A DNA stretch of 64,000 bases. Source: Vitellaria paradoxa (Eukaryota; Streptophyta; Magnoliopsida; Ericales; Sapotaceae). The notes beneath the pieces were generated by a model. The model was not told where the DNA came from and searched no databases. It worked only from the letters and a program-made list of their open reading frames with translations. The stretch's first letter is position 1, and each line of letters opens with the position of its first letter. Both the position numbers and the translations under genes were made by a program. Below are positions 20,311-33,031 of the stretch, piece by piece. The stretch covers positions 24,438,358 through 24,502,357 of the forward strand of contig CM034236.1 in NCBI GenBank assembly GCA_019916065.1. Direction: 5' to 3'.

Positions 20311-23258
20311 AACGTCCATTTGCAATTAAGTCATTGACCTATTACATCTTATCCCCATCCCATCAACATGAGACTCCAAAAACTTTGTAGGCAAAGCCTT
20401 GGCAAAAGAATCAGCTAAGTCATCCACTAATATAATCTTAGTCATAATGACTATATCTATTGCAAAATTGATATCCTGTCTAGTATACAACATAGTATAC
20501 ATGAGGCTTCCTACTGCCAGAGCGTGAGGAACTAACTTCGTATGCTTCTCTTCCAGAAGTGTCTTAGGACATTAGCTCTTTGATAGAGGCACTCCATGCT
20601 TAAAAGGCACCATACCATTCTTAAGAGTTATGCACAACATAACTGATTAGTGTGTTATCGATTTATATAGTCTGAGACAAGCTTAGCATCTTATTGATAT
20701 GATCTCACACTTGATCCTAAGGACGTAACCAACTTCTCGCAAGTCCTTCAAATCAAACTATTTCTCTAACCTTACTTTAACTGTGGATACAAGCATCATT
20801 CATAATGGGTAGAATATAATTCACATATAGAAGTATGAACACCACCACACTTCCACTACTTCTCCTATATACACAAGGTTCATCCAGGTTTTGATCAAAA
20901 CCAAGTGATTTGATTGCCTGATCAAATTGGATGTTCTAGCCCCAAGATGCCAACTTAAGTCCACAAATGAACTAAAGTAATTTACATACCATATGCTTGT
21001 GGCCTTCATCTATGAACCCATTTGGTCCTCTTTTTTCTTGTAAACTCACTTACGACCAATGGGTTTAATATTAGCAAGTGGTTCTACAAGTTTTTAGATT
21101 TAATTAGAGTACATAGACTCCATTTCAACTTTCATAGTAGTTTTTCAACAATCTATATCTTTTCATAAAATAACTTCATTATAACTAGAAGGATTAGGTT
21201 ATAGTTCATCTTGGAGGGCTTCTTATAAGAACATATACGTTAGGTCCCTTAACAATCCTCCCACTACAATGAGGTTTTGGTATATCAAAATAAGTAAATA
21301 ACATAGTGTCTAGAGTGTTTTGGGAATAACCATATTGACTACCTATGGTTAGAACTTTCTACTTCCTAGCAGAACTTACTTCTGGGTTCCTAGTTAATCA
21401 TATAATCATCCCCTAGAATGACAGCATCTATGTTAATGAACATCTTCTGTCCTTCAAGATTATAAAATAGCCAACCATTTATTCCTTTTGGATGCCCTAT
21501 GAAATAGCTTAATTCTGATCTCGATTCCAACTACCAGTCTTGGAATCAAACTTAGTTGGTACAAAGTTCAGAATCTACACAGCTGCTTGCAAGGGGTATC
21601 CTCAAAACAATATAGACAAATCAAAATAGCTCATCATCAAAAAAAAAAAAAAAGCTCATCATTAATCTTAGCATATCTAAAAGAGTTATGTTGCTTTTTA
21701 GCTATACCATTCTACTGAGGCATGTTTGGCGAGAATAACTGGGATAGAATCCCATTATCGAACAAATATTTATTAAAGTCACCAGAAAGATACTCACCAC
21801 CTTGATCAAATCAAAGTAACTTTATGTTCTTATCTAGCTGCTTTTCTACCTCATCCTAAAATGCTTTGAACTTTACAAAAGTTTCAGATTTATGGTACAA
21901 TAGATAAACATAAGCATTCTTAGAGTAATCATCTCTAAAATTGATGAAATACTCATAACCTCCCTAAGCTCTGACATTTAGATGTCCATGCATTTGTATG
22001 AACTAATTCTAATAAATCTTTAGCTTTGTTCCCTTTTGGCAAAAAGGGTCTTTTGGTCAGTTACTCTTTAAGCAAGATACACATGTTGGTAATGGCTCCA
22101 CTACCATTGAAGATAAAGTACCTTCTTTTACCAACCTTTGTATCCAATTTAATTAATATGGCTTAACCTCAAATGTCGAAGATAATAGGACTAGATGAAG
22201 AAACTTTTCTCTTATTATTTAGTAAAACCAATGATAATACTAATGGATTGCTTCATTCTACATCTTGAATCTCATTCAAATCCAGAGTAATTAAACATAA
22301 ACCCTTTGTGAATGTACCATAGCGAAGAACCATTCAATTTTCTAAAATCCAAATTCAAAAAAATGAAATCAAATTTCTCTAAAGCAAGGTATGTAGAGAC
22401 AATTTTCTAAAACAAGAGTTTTAATGAAAAAATTTAAACTAACAACTCCTATAAAAATAACAACTCTAGAATCATCACCAAGGAATAGGCTAACCTCTCA
22501 ATCACTTAATCTCTTGGTTTTCTAAAACCCCTATAACGATTACAAATGTGATTGGTTGCCCTAGAGCATACACACCAAGAACACGAACTACCTAGTGAAA
22601 AGCTTACTTTAATAGCAAGTGATTCAGGCAAACCTACACACTTCTTTGCTAGATAGGTAGGATAGTTGCTCTTCTAATGTCCTTCCTCGATGCAGTGGAA
22701 ATATTTTCCCTTTGACCTCTTTTAATGTCCTTCCTTGCCGTGGTGGAAGCATTTTCCCTTTGACTTGGTATTTACTTTTTTCTTGTTCCCCATGTTCTCA
22801 ATTGGAATAGCACTAACCTTGGTGGCTTTGGGACTTGCCTTCTTCTGTCCTTTCTGCTTGCCCTTAGTTTAGGCTTGAAAGAAGATACCGCAGCAAAATG
22901 AGCACTATGATTGCTCTTGATAACACGCTCTGCTACCTTTAGAGAACTAAGAAGTTCTACCAATAAAAAATCAAGTTTATTCGTGTTAACATTTAACTTG
23001 AACTGATTAAAAGAGTCAAGAAGCGACTCAAGAATAATATCAATTTGGGAATGACTATCACTCTCAAATTGGGTTTTCTAGCATGCATGCATAACATGTA
23101 TATTATCAAACATAATAACATCGCATGTAGTATAAATATGCCTAAACATAAACAATATCTTTCTTTTGGTTTTCAATCTATAATGGAAAAGTTATGTAAA
23201 ATCTATAACTTATGATTAAAATCAGCCTCCTTGGTCTCATTCCTCTTCATTTCTTTAT
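20311..23258 (-). pseudogene. copia copy 1 internal remnant (RT, integrase, gag fragments)
   Basis: Colinear with the minus-strand pol and gag of copia copies 2 and 4 but without usable frames. RNase H is largely deleted after about 20430, RT remains around 20560-21200, integrase around 21240-22400, and the gag zinc-knuckle region at 22640-22965. Near 23075 gag jumps to leader sequence (AGCATGCATGCATAACATG), and family homology ends at about 23258, so PBS and 5' LTR are missing. Confidence 0.8.
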
Positions 23259-23660
23259 TCTATATAATAAATCTTCTCATTGATTTGACATATGTGACCT
23301 ATCATCAACGGTTGAGATCATTGGCTGAGATAATCAACAACTGAGATTCTTCTTAGACTTTTCCTCCACAAGCTTATGTGCAGAGAAAGAAAATTTTATA
23401 TAGAAAGAGAAAACTTTGTATATAGAGAGAGAATCAAGCAAGGGCGATGGTGGTTTAGTTTTCCTATGGTGGTTCATTTTTAGAAGGTCGTGTCAGGGGC
23501 ATGTCGAAACCAGAAGGTTGTGCTGGTGGTTAATCGCATTAGTCAAACAAGTACTACCACAAGCAGAAGAGTTTCGCCTCGATTGTCTAATCGATTGCTT
23601 GACAAAGCCGATAGGTCGGCCCAACCAGGTCATTTGTTCAACAATCCTTCTTTCTATGAT

Positions 23661-23693
<33 letters not shown>

Positions 23694-24525
23694 TTATGTG
23701 CACGTACATGTATAATGTATGCCTATATCCATATATTGTGATGGAAAATTTTGTGGGAGATTATAATTGGGTTAATAGTGAAGATCTTGATTAAGAAAGG
23801 GAATATTGTCACCAGCGTGTTTGCTGTCCTCGGCTACTTTACACTTTTTTGGAAAAGCAAAGAAGAATTAGGTCTTCTTAAATGGGCTTGCAATTTGGTT
23901 GATGGGTTAATCTCATTTGTTAAAAATTTTGGGACATTTAAACTTCAAGAACATTACAAATTTAGGAAAGTTCTCTCTCCTAATTTCTATCTCTCTTGAT
24001 TCCTTTCTCTAGAGTGATTATGAGAAAATGTAGAACTTTTCTTTTCTTTTCTTTTGTAAATCTTTAGTTAGGATTTTTAGACGTTATTGATTTGAACCCT
24101 ATGTAACACTTCATATTTTGGTTCATAAGATGTACAATTTTTTTTTTTTTGGAAGCCTATTATTGTTTTTATTATTTTATAATATTCTGCGGAGACATGC
24201 CTTTTTTATTATAGAGTGAGAAAAAACAATAAAATAATAAAATAAGAACAAAGGACAAGGAAAAAAAAGAAAAATGGAAAAAGAAAATTCTAAATATGCA
24301 TTTTACTTTATTTAATTTGAGAAATAGAATCAATGAATAAGAACTATTTTTTAATAAATTAACATTTTAATATAAATTTTTTCATTCCTTGAATTCTATC
24401 TTCCTTCTCGATCTTTATGTTACACTATTTTAAAAAAGGTAAGAGTAATTATAAATTCTTTTCTTATTTTTTATTAGTTATTTTTCCAATAAAAATAAAT
24501 AAGCCATTAATGAAGTTTAATGGAG
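23259..24525. other. unassigned stretch without visible retroelement homology
   Basis: The only sizeable segment not matched elsewhere in the window. It contains a (TC)n/(TATC)n microsatellite at 23660-23693. An 82-codon open frame at 23751-23999 (starting MWEIIIGLIVKILIKKG) has no recognisable domain. T-rich and A-rich DNA fills the rest. Confidence 0.4.
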
Positions 24526-24790
24526 AAAATGAGAATTGTTTTTATTACTAAACATTAAACCTTTTTTTTTACTAGGTTAATTATGTAAAGAGAAAAGACT
24601 CTACTTTTATTCTCTCTTTATCTCTCTATAATAATAGTGCAGATCGGGTTAATTATGCAGAGAGAAAAGACTCTTTTTTTGTTCTCCCTTTATCTCTCTC
24701 TATAACAACTATGTAGATAGTAAAAGTTTGATTTTTTTCTAAAATTTTATTATTTTAATTAAATAACTAACGTGGATGGATGTTTATTAT
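24526..24790 (+). repeat. left copy of a tandem duplication split by copia copy 2
   Basis: From AAAATGAGAATTG to TGTTTATTAT. It matches 40245-40509 on the other side of the copia element. Inside each copy is a second, about 90-bp near-repeat (GTTAATTATG, GAGAGAAAAGACTCT, CTCTCTATCTCTCT, GTGCAGAT). Confidence 0.85.
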
Positions 24791-26068
24791 TGTTGGAATC
24801 AAGAACGCAGCAGAATAGGTTTTAAAAAAAAATTTCGGATCGATCATGCATGAAAAATTATAAACTTCTTCATATAATTGTATTCAAAATACAAAAGTGA
24901 AATTAAATTAATAAACAAAACTAACCTTTTGTTATTTCTTGATTTGATCTTCGTTTCTTGAACTTGTCTTCTTTTGACGGTTAAGATGCCTAGGTTTTTT
25001 GCTCTTTCTCCTGTTAGGATCCTTTTAAGGATTTCTGATGTCTAGGGTTTTGTGGGCAATCTAACAGACTAATCCTTTATATAGGCAAGAGCAGAGGACT
25101 TAGGTGCAAATAAACTTAAGTTGGCTAATTAGGAAATTACCCATAATTATCTCATAATTACGAATACATCCCCTAATAATTATACCTTACTCCATTGAAA
25201 AGGTATAATTGAACTCCAACCCCAGTTTATTGAAATAATTTCACAAAACACCTTATCTACTCTTTAGTTCTGCAATTGAGCCCCTCCACCGGATATTGAG
25301 ATGATTAAAATTAAGAAGCTATCCGATTCTAATTGATACCTCCCTCCATATTCTAAGAACTATTATTCTAATAATTTTGTGTTGGCCACTATCTTAATAA
25401 CATATTATTATGACGACCGGATCTGGATTTAATGATTAGTTAATATTCTTAATATGAATAATATCCTATCTCAAATGAGATTGTAGATTCCATCTTCATA
25501 GTGTATGTTGCCTAGTTTTATATAATGATTTCCCAAAACATTGAGGTGTTGGCCTAATGATAATCAGCCTCACTCCTAATGAATTAAAGTCATCATTACA
25601 TAAAATAGTGTCCATCACTATCTCAGGATTTAGAGCAATTGCTTAGAGTAAACATAAGAAATACATCAATGCAGATAGCATAGCTTAGATGTGTTTCTTA
25701 TCAGTGTCCTATTCAGTGTCTTTCACACCAACACTTTAGATTCAGAGTCCACTACTCTAACGATTGAGATAAATCATTCTATCATATAGAAATCTAAAAT
25801 GTTACAATCCTTTAGTTGAAATGTCCCTTCTCAACACTGACTGTAAACACATCTAGATTGATTAATATTTACATTCATATCTCTTGTGTATGGAACACTT
25901 TCAAGCACATGAATCAAGTTCATTAATCAATCAAGGATTACATTCATCACATGAAATATATGCATCCATAAATAATAAAGAAACTTTAGATAAACTAAAT
26001 AATAATTCTTTGCTAAAATAAAATCAGTTCATCATTTAATATATGACTTTAGGGTATACATCCCAACA
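24791..26068 (-). mobile_element. copia copy 2, 3' LTR
   Basis: TGTTGGAATC to CATCCCAACA; 1278 bp with short inverted ends TGTTGG/CCAACA. The PPT on the minus strand (GTGGGAGTT, 26069-26077) adjoins it. In 26078-26222 only the 3' noncoding part is seen. Confidence 0.93.
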
Positions 26069-26642
26069 AACTCCCACTTGCACTTAAGTCATTGACCCAT
26101 TACATCTAACCCCCATCCCATCAACATGAGACTCAAAAAACCTTTATAGGCAAGGCCTTGGTAAAAGGATCAACTAAATTATCTACTGAAGCAATCTTTG
26201 TCATAATGATGTCTCCTCTGTTAACAATGACCGACCCTGAAATGTGTTCGGATTCTACCTCTCAAGTGCAAGAGGGTGGTCGTAGTCTTACTCGGTGAGA
26301 ACTGTGGTCATCTCCACAGGGATGGCTTTGTTAAAAGCTCTAGACTTGTTTCCTTAGTTAGTAGGTGAACCTAGGTTGATCTACACTAATTTTAGATTTA
26401 CAAGGTGTTTGAATATGGTTGGGTTGAGAATGATAGAGTGAAGGAATTAAACTAAAGCAAAGGTATTAGAAATAATATTAACTGAAACAATCTTGACTAC
26501 AAGCCAAATCTGGTATTAGGGGTGATAATGGTTCTCTCAAATGCATTTATAACTCAACTCAACAACCACACATGCGTTGTTGGGTCAGAAGATATTCTTT
26601 GAAATATGATTTGTAGAAATCTCAAAGTAAGTAGAGGCTTTT

Positions 26643-27003
26643 GAAAATAATTTTAGGTTCACCGGGACGTTGAATCAAACACCTAGTGTGCACAAGTGCA
26701 ACCATGCTTTGATTATAACACAGGTGAGCCAATTTCGTAAGGAAGCCTATATTTTGGTTTTAGAAAATAAGTTCTAAGTCACCAGGCCATTGAATCAAGC
26801 ACTTGATATACACGAGTAAAAACTCGTTACCAAGTGAAGATTGTAACACGGGTAACTTGATTTCATAAGAAAACCTAATTGGGTTTTGAAAAATAAGAGT
26901 CTAACTTGCTGGGACATTGAACCAAACACTTGGTGTGCACAAGTGAAAACATGTAACCAAGCTACAGTTGTAACACAGGTGAGTCGGTTTCGTAAAAACC
27001 TTA
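26643..27003. repeat. three tandem units of about 120 bp in solo LTR C
   Basis: Units start near 26643, 26763 and 26887 with GAAAATAA, each containing TTGAATCAA or a variant, a TGTGCACAAGT-like patch and AACACRGGT. Units are about 75-80% alike by eye. Confidence 0.85.
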
Positions 27004-27395
27004 GCTTTATCAAGAGATTTCAATTGAAAGCCATGAAAATTATTTTTGTGAAAACCATTTGCATCCGATTAAACCAAAACTAACCCCAATACTTTCAATG
27101 GCTTGAAGCCAAGAATAAAACTAACCTACGAGCATAATGAAAATCTAAACTAACAACACACAATAATATATTAAAGAAGAACAAGTGCAAGGAAAAGTAA
27201 ATCAACACAATGACGAAATAAAACGAACAAAGAAAGTGCATTGAAATTAAACTTACGAGTATTGAAGTACAACCAATCCAAAAATGAAGACTTGAAAGCT
27301 TAAACCCTAACCCTAATCTAAGCTAAACTAAGGAAAGAGAGAGAAGTGCGTAGAGAGAGAGAGATGAAAGATAGCCCCCAATCTAACGTTCTCCA

Positions 27396-27407
27396 TTTTT
27401 TATAAAT
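27396..27407 (-). promoter_or_regulatory. TATA box of solo LTR C
   Basis: The minus strand reads ACATTTATAAAAAA, with the GGGCGCCC array (27473-27636) 65-240 bp upstream. Confidence 0.55.
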
Positions 27408-27472
27408 GTTTTTACTCAAGGCTAAAATTGGTACATCAAATAGAATAAAGAAATCCAACAATCAAAGTTGAC

Positions 27473-27636
27473 GGGCGCCCATGGTAGGTGTAGGGCACCC
27501 CTGAAGGACATCTCCCAACTATTTGATAAAATTCCTCAAAGAGCAATCAATTGTCCCCTCTCGGTGGGCACCCATCTGATTCATGCTGGGGTGCCCGTGA
27601 CCACTGAGGGGTGCCCATGATAGATGTGGGGCGCCC
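27473..27636 (-). repeat. GGGCGCCC box array in solo LTR C
   Basis: Six boxes: GGGCGCCC at 27473, GGGCACCC at 27493 and 27566, GGGTGCCC at 27590 and 27609, GGGCGCCC near 27629. The CACC and TGCC forms look like C-to-T decay of the palindrome on either strand. Confidence 0.85.
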
Positions 27637-28169
27637 GTCTGCAATCACGGTGAATAGTGCTTCTTAGACAGCTTTCTATCCCTGACTTCCGACGCGATTT
27701 TGACCCTCAAGATGATCGATTTGGGATTTGGCTAAAACATGAAAGTTGTAGCCCTTCAAGTCTTGTTTCTAACCCAAAAAGAATTGCACCACTTAGAGTT
27801 GTGAGGAAAAAGTTATGGTTGGAAAACTGAGAGGGTGTTGAGCTGGAACTTCAATTGCACACCACTTCAACCATTTTGAACTTCGAGCCATTTCCTTCTC
27901 CTTGGTAGCCATGGTAGTCAATCTTATGCCTTGGGATGGCTCTTCGAAAGTTGATGAAGTCTTGGGAGTCTTTGGACTTTTCTTGCACTTTCTTTATTCT
28001 AGCTTGCCTTGGCTCCTCCTCACATGCAACCTTGGTGTTGTTTAGGCCAAAAGCTCCAAGTTATATTACCTAAAAACATAAACAGTGATAATGCATGGAA
28101 ATGAGATAATTAAGCTAATACCTAGCTTACACAAAGGATATAGAATTGTATAATATTGCAAGCTAATCA

Positions 28170-29480
28170 AACAATGTCTTTGACTAAGTGATACTTTCTT
28201 TCTATGTGTTTCCCACCCTTGTGGTTTCTTGGTCTTTAGATTGAGCTACAACCCTACTATTATCACATTAAAGTGTAATAGGAGACTTAGCCAGTGGTAC
28301 CACTCCTAGTTCCATAACAAATTTCTTGAGCCAAACTACTTCTTTAGCCGCTTCTGAAGTTGCCACATACTTAGCTTCAGTGGCAGAGTCAGCAATACAT
28401 TGTTGCCTAATACTTCACCAACTAATAGCTCATCCACCAAAGGTAAACACATAACCAGATGTTGATTTTCGGGAATCCTTATCTGACATGAAGTCTGAAT
28501 CAGTGTATCCAATAGGAACTAGGTCTCCACCCCCGTAAACTATATAATCTTTAGTCCTTCTTAAGTACTTAAGAATATGCTTTACGGCAGTCCAATGTTC
28601 TGGTCTAGGATTAGATTGATACCGGCTGACCATGCCCACTACAAAATAGATATCTAGTCTAATACATAGCATAGCATACATGAGACTCCTTACCACTAAA
28701 GCATAAGGGACTTTCTTCATATGCTTCCCGTCTAAAGGTGACTTAGGACACTGACTCTTAGACAGAGGCACCCCATGCCTGAAAGGTACCATACCCTTCT
28801 TGGAGTTATACATAGCATACTTGACTAGTATCTGGTCAATATATGCAATATGAGATAGGCCTAACATCCTATTCTTACGATATTGCAAAAGCTAAATCCC
28901 AAGGATGTAGCTAGCCTCTCCCAAGTCCTTTATATCAAACTGTTTCGCTAACCAGATTTTAACTGTGGATAACATACCAATATCATTCCCAATGAGTAAA
29001 ATGTCATCCACATATGGGACTAAGAAACCCACCACAGTCCCAATGCACTTCTTATACACACAAGGTTCATCTGGATTTTGATCAAAACCAAATGATTTGA
29101 TTGCTTGATCAAAACAGATGTTCCAACTACAAGATGCTTGCTTAAGTCCATAAATAGACTTATGCAACTTGCATACCATATGCTCCTGGCTCTTAGTTAT
29201 GAACCCTTCTCATTGCATCATATAGATGTCTTCATCAAGATGGCCATTCAAAAATGCCATCTTGACATCCATTTGCCAAACCTTATAATCAAGATATGCT
29301 GTAATGGATAAGAGGATACGAATAGACTTAAGCATAGCAACTGGCAAAAAAGTTTCCTCATAGTCGATACCCTCTTTCTGAGTAAACCCTTTAGCCACTA
29401 GCCTAACCTTATAGGTCTCAACAGACCCATCTGATCCCCTTTTTCTTTTGTAAACCCACTTACAGCCAATAGGTTTAATA
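28170..29480 (-). pseudogene. copia copy 2: reverse transcriptase and start of RNase H
   Basis: RT pieces in shifting frames: KGFTQKEGIDYEETFLPVA (29210-29398), KLHKSIYGLKQASCSWN and the catalytic YVDDILLIGND (28892-29179), then the RT-RNase H connection with MYNSKKGMVPF and GYTDSDFMSDKDSRKSTSGY (28430-28888), the first RNase H catalytic region. Stops and frameshifts separate these at about 29200 and 28890. The RNase H C-terminus up to 28180 is open only in fragments. Copy 4 shows the same order at 49394-50677. Confidence 0.88.
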
Positions 29481-30940
29481 TTGACAGGTGGTTCTACAAG
29501 TTCCTAGACTTGATTGGAGTACATAGACTCCATTTCAGCTTTCATAGCCTTCTGCCAAGAATTTACATCTGTATCAGAAATAGCCTCATTATAGCTTGCA
29601 GGATCAGGTTGTTGTTCTCCCTGGAGATTCTCTCCAAAGAACATATACCTGTCAGGTGCCCTGACAATTCTCTCACTACGACGAGGTTCTGGTGTATTAA
29701 AAGAACTGGGTGATATAGTGTGTGAAGCATCCTGGGAAATGATTGTGTCAGTGATCTATGGATGAGAACTATCTATCTCATCTAGCTTAACTCTGCCTTT
29801 AGGTTTCTGGTCCACAATATAATCATCTTCTAGGAAGATAGCATTCATGCTAACGAAGACCTTCTGCTCCCTAGGATTATAAAATAGCCAACCTTTTGTT
29901 CCTTTTGGATACCCTATGAAATCGCTCAATTTTTATCTCGATTCCAACTTACCAGTCTTACCCTTCAACATGCATGCAGGGCAACCCCATAACCTATAGT
30001 GTTGCAAACTGTGATGTCGTCCAGTCCACAACTCAGTAGGAGTCTTAGGGGCAGACTTAGTTGGAACAGAGTTCAGAATATACATAGCTATTTCTAAGGC
30101 ATATCCCCAAAGGAATATAGGCAGATCAAAATAACTTATCATTGATCTAACCATATCTAAAAGCGTCCTGTTTCTTTTCTCAGCTACACCATTCTGTTGA
30201 GGCATGCCTCGTGCAAACAACTGAGATATAATCCCATTATCCAACAAGTGTTTACTGAAGTCACTGTAGAGATACTCACCACCTCAATCAAATCAAAGTG
30301 ACTTTATGTTCTTATCTAATTGCTTTTCTACCTCAGCTTGAAACTCTTTGAACTTTTCAACAGCTTCAAACTTATGATGCAAAACATAAACATAACCATA
30401 CCTAGAGTAATCATCTGTGAAAGTGATGAAATACTCATAAACTCCCCGAGCTCTGACATTTAGAGGTTCGCACACATCTGTGTGAACTAACTCCAATAAC
30501 TTTTTAGCTCTGTTCCCTTTTGCAAAAAAGGGTCTCTTGGTCATTTTAGCCTCTAGGCAAGATACATAAGTTGGTAATGGCTCCATTGCCAATGAAGATA
30601 AAGTACCTTCTTTTACCAACCTTGTTATCCTATTCAAATTAATATGACCAAGTCTCAAATACCGAAGATATGTTGGATTACTTGAAGAAACTTTTCTTTT
30701 AAGATTTGGTGAAACAAATGATAATGATGATGGTTGTGAATTGCTGCTTTCTATATCATGAATCTCATTCATTTGTGGAGTAATCAAATATAATCCATTT
30801 GACAATGTACCAAAGCAATTAAAAGAACCATTTAATTTAATAATAATTGAAGAGTTAAAAACAATTGAATATCCTTTTTTAATCAAACAAGAAACTAAAA
30901 CTAAATTTCTTTCAATGCTAGGTACATAAAGCACTTTTCT
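29481..30940 (-). pseudogene. copia copy 2: integrase and integrase-RT linker
   Basis: Frame 30293-30934 carries the GAG-pre-integrase patch LRLGHINLNRITRLVKEG followed by the integrase core with Asp in ELVHTDVCEPL and FTDDYSRYGYVY. The second core Asp falls in the damaged join near 30290, and the third catalytic region continues in 29933-30247 ([20 protein letters not shown], Glu in VAEKRN). From 29930 to 29480 the variable linker reads in pieces with stops. Several stops make it non-functional. Confidence 0.87.
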
Positions 30941-31476
30941 AAAACTAAGGTTTTATCACTAAAAAATAATCTAACTACTCCAATTGAAACAGTAGCAATC
31001 TTGGAGCCACCACCAAGGTGTAAGCAAACCTCTCCATCACTTAGCCCACTAGTTTCCTGAAACCCATGCAACGAATTATAAATGTGATTAGTTGCTGCAG
31101 AGTCTACACACCAAGAATATGAAGTACTCGCTAAAAAGCTTACTTCAATAACAAGTGATTCAGGTATACCTGCACGCTTATGTGATAGATAGGTAGAGTA
31201 GTTCCTCTTCCAATGTCCTTCCACACCGCAGTGGAAACATTTTCCTTTTGGCTTGGCATTTGCTTTTTTATTGTTCCCTTTGTTCACAACTAGGATAGTA
31301 CCAACATCCTTGGTGCCTTTGGGACCAGCTTTCTTCTTTCCCTTGACTTTGCCTTTATGCTTAGGCTTGGAAGAAGAGGCTACAGCAAGATGAACACTAG
31401 GATTTCTCTTGATAATACCCTCTGCTGCCTTCAAAGCATTAAGAAGCTCTGCTAATGAAAACCCAAGCTTGTTCAT
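30901..31476 (-). pseudogene. copia copy 2: gag C-terminus and protease
   Basis: A lysine/glycine-rich basic tract leads to the zinc knuckle CFHCGVEGHWKRN, where the last Cys of CX2CX4HX4C is replaced (YS in place of C). The protease active site reads WCVDSAATNH, with DSA where copia proteases have DSG; copy 4 keeps DSG. The 5' half of gag continues at 36457 because element E is inserted at 31477. Confidence 0.9.
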
Positions 31477-32993
31477 TGCTTGATCTTGTTTAATTACCTC
31501 ACTCCAAAATAAAAGCTCAAATGAAAATTCAGATTATAAATTCAAATTTAAAGAAAATGTTAAGTGAGGTAAATCAAGACAAGTTTTCCCCCAAGTGCAA
31601 GGTGTGGTTGAAGCACAAAATAACTGGTAAGTCCCAGGTCATTTCCACAAGGATCTAGGGAGTAATGAAGTGAATGACTCTAATGGAGATTAATTTGGCA
31701 AAACACAACTCACAGAAAAATGTGAAACAGAAAATTAAAATCTGATTTGGTTGGTTGATGATTTTGAACTAATTTTCCAAAAGCAAAGTGAATTTAAACT
31801 AAAAAATTAAGTGATAAAAGGTTGAGCAAGACAAGTTTAATACCAATCCGAATGAATTTCAAGTGCCAAGAGTTTATAAATTACCAAATCAATTTGTTCT
31901 GATTTTTGAGAAAATTAATTTCAATTGAAACAAACCATGGATTAAACACTCAATGTTCATAACCTATTTTAAGGACAATAGGAGTTCTAATTCTAGCAAC
32001 CCACATACAACAATGTCATGAGAGTTCTGAGTTAAGAAACACCTATGAACTCATCAATAGGATATACAAAGTTGGATTAATCGGGTCTTGAATCAATGAG
32101 TTCTAAGACACCCAGCTGCAAATTGACTTGATAACCATAAGAACTCAAAGTAAATCCATGAAGTTCGGCCACTTGAGATTCATTGGAAAGGTATTACCCT
32201 TGCCTTGGCCCAAGAAGACTTAGCCGAGCATGTTAAAAAGAAGAAAAACAGAAGTGGAAATCTGATTCCAAGACATTACAATCTGAAATTGAAAGTTTAA
32301 TGGAAACAGAACTGAAAATCTGATTACAGAAATTGGAATGAATTCAAAGTGTAAATCTCAAAAACTCTAATGCCGAAATGAAATTCCAATGTAAAACTAT
32401 GAACTCTCAATAAATTTCTCTCCAAAACTCTCTCTACAAAAGCTGAATCTCTTTTCCCAATCTTTTCTGTTTTTTTCGTGTGTCTCCACTCCCCTTCTCT
32501 CTTCCTTCTCTCTCCTCCCTTTCTCTCTCCTCTAACCGAATGTTCCCTTCATGATGGCTCATTCTCTCTCCTATATCTTTTTTTACTGATTTGCCCTCCC
32601 TGGATTGCAGGTTACATCACATGGGGAAGTTGGGGTCACATGAAATTCGTTGCTGTGAAGAAGCTTATATTCGAATACAGTAAAACCATATTCGAATATG
32701 ATCCCCTGCCGCAGAAATTTCCAGAATAGTGATTCTGATCTCTTTGCATTGATTTCAACTGAATTTTCTTCTTCTTCTGAAATAGCTTCAATCCTTTGAT
32801 GTGTTGTGCAGCATGCTTTCTTCTCAACATCCTCAATGTAACTTAATTTCTTGTTTTTGTGATGGAAATCAACACATATTCCACTTTGGAGATATGGAGA
32901 TGAAATCTGCACAAAACATAAATTTTATATCTTTTTATGATGTGTACAAGTGTAATTTGAATGTATAAATATGTAACAATTGATGTCCAATCA
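31477..32993 (-). mobile_element. element E, 3' LTR
   Basis: The plus strand runs TGCTTGATC to CCAATCA, 1517 bp. Near its outer end is the U5 hairpin CTGG-TAAGTC-CCAG (31624-31637). It carries the palindromes TATTCGAATA (32668-32677) and CATATTCGAATATG (32687-32700). The plus-strand CT-rich run at 32480-32575 reads GA-rich in element sense. Confidence 0.92.
32668..32700 (-). repeat. paired TTCGAA palindromes in LTR of E
   Basis: TATTCGAATA and, 9 bp on, the perfect 14-bp palindrome CATATTCGAATATG. In the other LTR (36126-36158) the second has TTTGAA, one CpG transition. Confidence 0.85.
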
Positions 32994-33031
32994 CACACCC
33001 CCCAACTACAACATTACTAGTCCCTAGTAAT
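32994..33031 (-). promoter_or_regulatory. PPT with hairpin, element E
   Basis: The minus strand reads ATTACTAG-GGA-CTAGTAAT (33013-33031), a short spacer, then GTTGGGGGGTGTG next to the LTR. Compared with alpha, one base pair of the stem is changed on both sides. Confidence 0.8.

Larger units (their letters stand above)
26228..28169 (-). mobile_element. solo LTR of gypsy family C
   Basis: Begins TGACCGACCCTG and ends GCTAATCA, flanked by the duplication AACAA (26223-26227 and 28170-28174). Removing it restores the copia sequence seen at 49360-49390. The first roughly 170 bp resemble the terminal part of the alpha LTR (GTACCTCTCAAGTGCAAGAGGG-like, TTGTTAAAAGCTC, AGTAGGTGAACCTA), which gives the minus orientation. 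No internal region is present, so it is a solo LTR. Confidence 0.9.

Noticed and set aside
23751..23999. 82-codon frame as a host gene
   Set aside because: No domain, no second copy to compare and no splice or promoter support; listed only as part of an unassigned stretch.
29105..29311. Plus-strand frame, also at 50312-50518
   Set aside because: Antisense shadow of the copia reverse transcriptase.
32478..32912. Frames repeated at 32478-32912 and 35867-36370
   Set aside because: They lie in the two LTRs of E on both strands and are repeated only because the LTR is.
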